8,387 nucleotides of DNA from Streptomyces sp. NRRL WC-3549. GTDB lineage: Bacteria; Actinomycetota; Actinomycetes; Streptomycetales; Streptomycetaceae. The notes beneath the pieces were generated by a model, which was not told the DNA's origin, made no database searches, and saw only the letters and a program-made list of their open reading frames with translations. The stretch lies in assembly GCF_000721935.1 (NCBI RefSeq), contig NZ_KL585438.1, positions 46,632 through 55,018 of the forward strand, in the 5' to 3' direction. The position numbers were made by a program, and so were the translations under genes. Shown here piece after piece: positions 4,697 through 8,387 of the stretch (positions are counted from its first letter, which is position 1; every line of letters begins with the position of its first letter).

Positions 4697-7600
4697 ATGA
4701 ACTTCGCAGAAGTGGTCGCTGCCTACGGCCAGGACGCCAAACAGCGGCTGTCTGGGCCTGGACAGCGTGAGGCCCTTCTCATCACCCCGGTCTCTAATCT
4801 CGTCGAGCAGGCGGGAGCCTTGCTTGGGCTGTCCGTGGTGGCTCACAACGAGGTGGCTGAGCTGGACGGAAGCGTGAGACCAGATTTCGGAGTCAGGGTC
4901 AACGGGGTCATTACGGGCCACGTCGAGCTGAAGGCTCCTGGCGTCAGCCTTGACCCTTCGTCGTATGGCATCTCGACGCACAACTACAAGCAATGGCAGC
5001 GACTTCGGGAACTGCCTAACCTTCTCCACACAAATGGAACTGAATTTCGCCTCTGGCGTTACGGCGAGCTTGTAGACACTCCTGTTCATATCCATCGAGT
5101 TGACCTGGTCAGCGAGAGTGGGCGTTTGACGGCGCCAGGCAGGCTCGAACTGGTCTTCAACTCCTTCTTGCAGTGGTCCCCCACACCCATCGTGTCAGTG
5201 CCAAAACTGGTCAGTGTTCTGGCACCACTGGCTCGCCTTCTCCGCGAAGAGGTGCACGAAGCTCTGCGAGCCGAACGCCGCGCCATCAGGGCAGGTGCCG
5301 ATGCAACGCGTATGCCATTTACGGGTATCTCGAAGGACTGGAGAAGACTGCTCTTCCCGCAAGCCACGGATTCCGAGTTCTCAGACGGGTTCGCACAGAC
5401 TGTTGTATTCGCTCTCCTCCTCGCACTCAGCGAAGGAATCGACCTTGACAACGAGCCGATCCGCGAGATTGCACATCAGCTCGAAGGTCATCACTCGCTC
5501 ATGGGTAGGGCACTGAATCTACTTACGGAGCACGTCGAAAAGACTCCGACCTGGTCAGCCATAGAGATCATCCTTCACGTTCTTGCTGCCGCAGATTGGG
5601 GCCGCCTGGGCCGAAACGGCGACGAGCTGTACCTACACCTCTACGAGGACTTTCTAGCCTCCTACGATCCGGAGAAGCGCCGCAGCTCCGGTTCGTACTA
5701 CACACCGGTTCCCGTGGTCGACGCTATGGTGCGGCTCACTGATCTCGCGCTCAAGCACTACATGGGGAAACCCGATGGATTTCGTAACCCACATGTCAAC
5801 ATCGTCGACCCCGCTATGGGTACGGGGACCTATCCCCTCTCGATTCTTCGACACGTAGCAGGTGAAGCCGCGGCTCAATACGGGCCGGGAGCCGCGCCTG
5901 AAGCTGTGAGCAATGCTGTCTCTCGCACCTACGGAATTGAACTTCAGTCCGGTCCGTTCTCCGTTGCCGAACTTCGCATCAGTTCCACTATCAGTGATCT
6001 CGGAGCCGACCTCCCGAGCGATGGACTCAACCTGTTTGTTGCAGACACTCTCGAAGATCCCTACAGTGCGAGCGACAGCCAACTATCCTTCACAGCGCAA
6101 CTGATTGCCCGGCAACGTCAACGCGCCAATCAAATGAAGCGGGAACGCAATGTCCAGGTCTGCATCGGCAACCCGCCCTATAAGGACCACGCTGGCGGCG
6201 TGGGAGGCTGGGTCGAAAACGGCGCCGACCCCGCTACGGGCAAACCGCCGCTTGAGGCGTTCAAGCTGCCCGGAAATGGCAAGCATGAACGTCATCTGAG
6301 TAACCTCTATGCTTACTTCTGGCGCTGGGCAACCTGGAAGGTTTTCGAGTCCACCAACCAACCAGACGAGCGTGACGGCGGTAACGGCGTCATTTGCTTC
6401 ATCACCGCCACTGGCTACCTCGCAGGTCCCGGCTTCAAAGGAATGCGCGAGTATCTGCGCAGAATGTGTTCCCACGGGTGGATCATTAACGTCACACCCG
6501 AAGGGAAGCAGCCCCCAGCAGCCAACGCGGTCTTCAATATCGAGACACCAGTCGCTATTGCCCTGTTCCTGCGCAAGCAAGGTGTCGACGACACCAAGCC
6601 GGCTGAAATCAAGTACATCGACCTAAACGGCACCAAGAAGCAGAAGTTCGAACAGCTTTCCGCTCTCACATTCGACCACCAGCACTGGCGCAGTGTGCGT
6701 CCCGAATGGACAGCTCCATTCACCCCCTCGGCTGCAACTGGATGGGATGACTACCCCGCAGTAGATGACCTCCTCCCTTGGCGAGCCAACGGCATCATGG
6801 CCGGACGCTCTTGGGTATACGCCCCCACTCCGGGCGTGCTTGATTTTCGCCTCCGCAGCGTAATCAACGAAGATGATCCGGCAGTGAAATCTCAGAAGTT
6901 CAAAGAAAAGCGCGACGCTTCTTTGGTTAAGACGAAGAAGCCCTTGCCAGGGGCAGACACGGAACAGGAAACCAATATCCCGTTTGGTCGGATCACGATG
7001 CTTACGGAGGCGCACGCAGTACGTTGCGGGTTCCGCATGCTCGACCGACAGTGGCTCATCGCTGATTCCAGGCTACTAAGCCAACCCTCACCCACCCTAT
7101 GGGAGGGGCGCGTCGACGGCCAGGTCTTCGCTATTGAACTGCACTCAGAGTATCCGAAGGCTGGACCCGGAATCGTATACACCAACCTAATTCCGGACGT
7201 GCATCATTTTCGCGGCAGTGGCGGGGGACGCGCCCTACCTAAACTTCACCCTGACGGCACACCGAACGTCGCACCAGGCCTAGTTGACGCACTGTCGAGA
7301 CTCATGGGCGTACCCATTTCACACGGCGACATTTTCTCCTACATTGCGGGCATCACTGGGCACTCTGACTTTGTCGCCCAATTCGATGACGAGCTCCGTA
7401 CACCCGGAGTGAGAGTTCCCGTGACGAAGGATCCACATCTATGGGCGCGAGCCTGCCAGTTGGGAGCGCATGTCCAGTGGCTTCACACCTACGGCGAGGC
7501 TGGCAATCATCCGCAGGGTCTTACAGAAATTCGAGATCCAGCCATCTCAGTTGACCACCCTAGTTATGCCGTAGCGGTAGGCAGCAATATGCCTACTGAT

Positions 7601-8011
7601 TGGCGATACGACGCCTCAAGCCGTTCACTGCACGTCGGAGCTGGAAGGTGGGACGGTCTCACTAAGCAGGCAGCTGAATACACCGTGGGCGGCAGAAAGG
7701 TACTCGACTCCTGGCTGGATTACCGCATGGCGGAGCCAAAGGGGCGCATCACGTCGCCACTAGACGAGATGAATGCACCGCAGTGGGATTCTCAATGGTC
7801 TACCGAGCTGACCAACTTGCTCAGCATTCTCACACAACTTGTGAATCTCGAAGATCAAATGAGTGACCTGCTCACAGACGTTATCGCCAGCGAGATTTTC
7901 ACCCGACAGGAACTAGCTGCGGCCGGCACACAATGGCCCACCACCGACGCAGACAGGCGCCCTCGACTGACCGTTACTGGGGGGCTGTTCGGCGAGCTTC
8001 CCCCCGCCTAA
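4697..8011 (+). CDS. Single-chain restriction-modification enzyme: nuclease, N6-adenine methyltransferase and type ISP-like specificity domain
   Basis: This 1104-aa protein should both methylate adenine in its target site and cut unmodified DNA, so it would act in defence against phages and plasmids. A PD-(D/E)xK nuclease lies at the N-terminus: RPDFGVRV (P62, D63), then HVELKAPG (E77, K79) and NYKQWQRL (about 96-103). A helical connector follows (about 200-260, DWRRLLFPQATDSEF and AQTVVFALLLALSEGI). The methyltransferase core has SGSYYTPVPVV (motif X, about 331-341), VDPAMGTGTYPL (SAM motif I, D371) and GNPPYKD (motif IV, N492-Y495). The C-terminal half fits type ISP specificity regions: FRMLDRQWLIADSRLL (about 780), DIFSYIAGITGHSDFV and VRVPVTKDPHLW (about 878-915), and YTVGGRKVLDSWLDYR (about 994-1009). 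Helicase-bearing type ISP enzymes such as LlaGI and LlaBIII are about 1,570 residues. Here I find no Walker A motif, so the layout is closer to type IIG/IIL. AGGGG lies 9 bases before the ATG. Codon use is more relaxed than in the left-hand genes, which suggests acquired DNA. Confidence 0.9.
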   Translation: MNFAEVVAAYGQDAKQRLSGPGQREALLITPVSNLVEQAGALLGLSVVAHNEVAELDGSVRPDFGVRVNGVITGHVELKAPGVSLDPSSYGISTHNYKQWQRLRELPNLLHTNGTEFRLWRYGELVDTPVHIHRVDLVSESGRLTAPGRLELVFNSFLQWSPTPIVSVPKLVSVLAPLARLLREEVHEALRAERRAIRAGADATRMPFTGISKDWRRLLFPQATDSEFSDGFAQTVVFALLLALSEGIDLDNEPIREIAHQLEGHHSLMGRALNLLTEHVEKTPTWSAIEIILHVLAAADWGRLGRNGDELYLHLYEDFLASYDPEKRRSSGSYYTPVPVVDAMVRLTDLALKHYMGKPDGFRNPHVNIVDPAMGTGTYPLSILRHVAGEAAAQYGPGAAPEAVSNAVSRTYGIELQSGPFSVAELRISSTISDLGADLPSDGLNLFVADTLEDPYSASDSQLSFTAQLIARQRQRANQMKRERNVQVCIGNPPYKDHAGGVGGWVENGADPATGKPPLEAFKLPGNGKHERHLSNLYAYFWRWATWKVFESTNQPDERDGGNGVICFITATGYLAGPGFKGMREYLRRMCSHGWIINVTPEGKQPPAANAVFNIETPVAIALFLRKQGVDDTKPAEIKYIDLNGTKKQKFEQLSALTFDHQHWRSVRPEWTAPFTPSAATGWDDYPAVDDLLPWRANGIMAGRSWVYAPTPGVLDFRLRSVINEDDPAVKSQKFKEKRDASLVKTKKPLPGADTEQETNIPFGRITMLTEAHAVRCGFRMLDRQWLIADSRLLSQPSPTLWEGRVDGQVFAIELHSEYPKAGPGIVYTNLIPDVHHFRGSGGGRALPKLHPDGTPNVAPGLVDALSRLMGVPISHGDIFSYIAGITGHSDFVAQFDDELRTPGVRVPVTKDPHLWARACQLGAHVQWLHTYGEAGNHPQGLTEIRDPAISVDHPSYAVAVGSNMPTDWRYDASSRSLHVGAGRWDGLTKQAAEYTVGGRKVLDSWLDYRMAEPKGRITSPLDEMNAPQWDSQWSTELTNLLSILTQLVNLEDQMSDLLTDVIASEIFTRQELAAAGTQWPTTDADRRPRLTVTGGLFGELPPA

Positions 8012-8048
8012 GCGCGCGGCCTGGGCAAGTATGTCGCTCGCATGGAGA

Positions 8049-8096
8049 CGGCCACCGCTGATCACAAGTGTCAGGACAAATGATCAACGGTGGCCG
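8049..8096. terminator. 16-bp inverted repeat after the restriction-modification gene
   Basis: CGGCCACCGCTGATCA (8049-8064) and TGATCAACGGTGGCCG (8081-8096) are inverted copies with one mismatch around a 16-base loop. The hairpin begins 37 bases after the TAA, so it probably ends the transcript. There is no long T-tract. Both arms contain the palindrome TGATCA, so a protein-binding site or origin structure is an alternative. Confidence 0.5.
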
Positions 8097-8118
8097 CAGG
8101 TCATAGTGTAGGACCTGC
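8096..8118. repeat. Second hairpin abutting the first
   Basis: GCAGGTC (8096-8102) and GACCTGC (8112-8118) form a perfect 7-bp stem around 9 bases. It shares base 8096 with the end of the preceding inverted repeat, so two hairpins stand side by side. Confidence 0.5.
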
Positions 8119-8302
8119 CGCCCAGCGGGCATCATTTTCAAGTCGTTGATGAGCTGGCTCACCAGGTGCCCTCGCCTCACGAGGGGCCACCTTCCCCCCT
8201 TCCTTCTCGCGCAGCCGCTGATCGGCACCTCAACCCACTGCTCACCCCGGCTCCCATCCCGTCCGCCTTCGACCCACACTCCGTGGAGCGGTCGTGGTTC
8301 AG

Positions 8303-8346
8303 GGCGTCAAGGTGGAGCGCGCCACTGTACGAACGACCTTGACGCC
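8303..8346. repeat. 11-bp perfect inverted repeat near the right edge
   Basis: GGCGTCAAGGT (8303-8313) and ACCTTGACGCC (8336-8346) pair perfectly around a 22-base loop, and one flanking G-U pair is possible. It lies in the 376-base stretch after 8011 (8012-8387), which contains no reading frame with convincing protein features on either strand. The structure could be a terminator, a small RNA, or part of a replication or transfer site of the element. The sequence alone does not decide. Confidence 0.45.
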
Positions 8347-8387
8347 TGAGCTGCCCTGGGTTTCGTAGCGGCCGGTTTCTCTGGTTT

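Noticed and set aside
6083..6580. 165-residue minus-strand open frame inside the restriction-modification gene
   Set aside because: It is antisense to the methyltransferase core, whose motifs leave no doubt about the coding strand.
7974..8279. 101-residue minus-strand open frame after the restriction-modification gene
   Set aside because: It overlaps the end of the supported gene and runs through the hairpins. It is rich in Arg, Pro and Cys and has no domain pattern.
8146..8349. 67-residue plus-strand open frame
   Set aside because: It has no ribosome binding site of note, is rich in Pro, Arg, Ser and Thr, and ends inside the inverted repeat.
1..8387. CRISPR array
   Set aside because: I found no regularly spaced repeat units.

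Overview
The window is very GC-rich at its left end. Codons there end almost always in G or C, start codons include GTG, and the small membrane-protein families are typical of actinomycetes. The host is most likely a Streptomyces or a close relative; this is an inference from composition and family resemblance, not a search result.

Left part, about 1-3735 (chromosome-like). A minus-strand series reads right to left: a 71-aa conserved small protein (2938-2723), a 114-aa single-pass membrane protein (2717-2373), a four-helix DUF7144-type membrane protein (2250-1819), a DUF1254/DUF1214 protein (1817-423), and the N-terminal part of a class I SAM-dependent methyltransferase that leaves the window at base 1 (from 338). 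Spacing of 5 and 1 bases inside the first and second pairs suggests coupled translation. On the plus strand, 3102-3452 encodes a 116-aa three-helix membrane protein, followed by a strong GC hairpin. The shared upstream region is 2939-3101.

Junction, about 3700-3780. The minus strand carries exactly the 3' part of a tRNA (anticodon loop with TAC, 3' anticodon strand, variable region, T arm, 3' acceptor strand and CCA; tRNA-Val-like). The 5' part is missing and unrelated sequence begins at 3781. A 12-bp perfect hairpin lies 6 bases beyond the CCA. This is the expected scar of an integrative element that uses a tRNA 3' end as attachment site. The geometry puts the element to the right, from 3781 past the end of the window. 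Sequence and codon use are clearly less GC-biased there.

Right part, 3781-8387 (inferred element cargo). It holds tandem 10-base repeats near the junction, a minus-strand 141-aa protein of unknown function (4369-3944), a 327-bp divergent intergenic region with a folded inverted-repeat structure, and a 1104-aa single-chain restriction-modification enzyme (4697-8011). That enzyme has an N-terminal PD-(D/E)xK nuclease, a gamma-type N6-adenine methyltransferase and a type ISP-like C-terminal specificity region, with no visible helicase motor. The last 376 bases have no convincing gene but three strong inverted repeats.

Taken together, the right part looks like the edge of a defence-carrying integrated element in a tRNA-Val gene of a Streptomyces-like chromosome. 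No integrase, transfer gene or replication gene is visible here; they would have to lie farther right.
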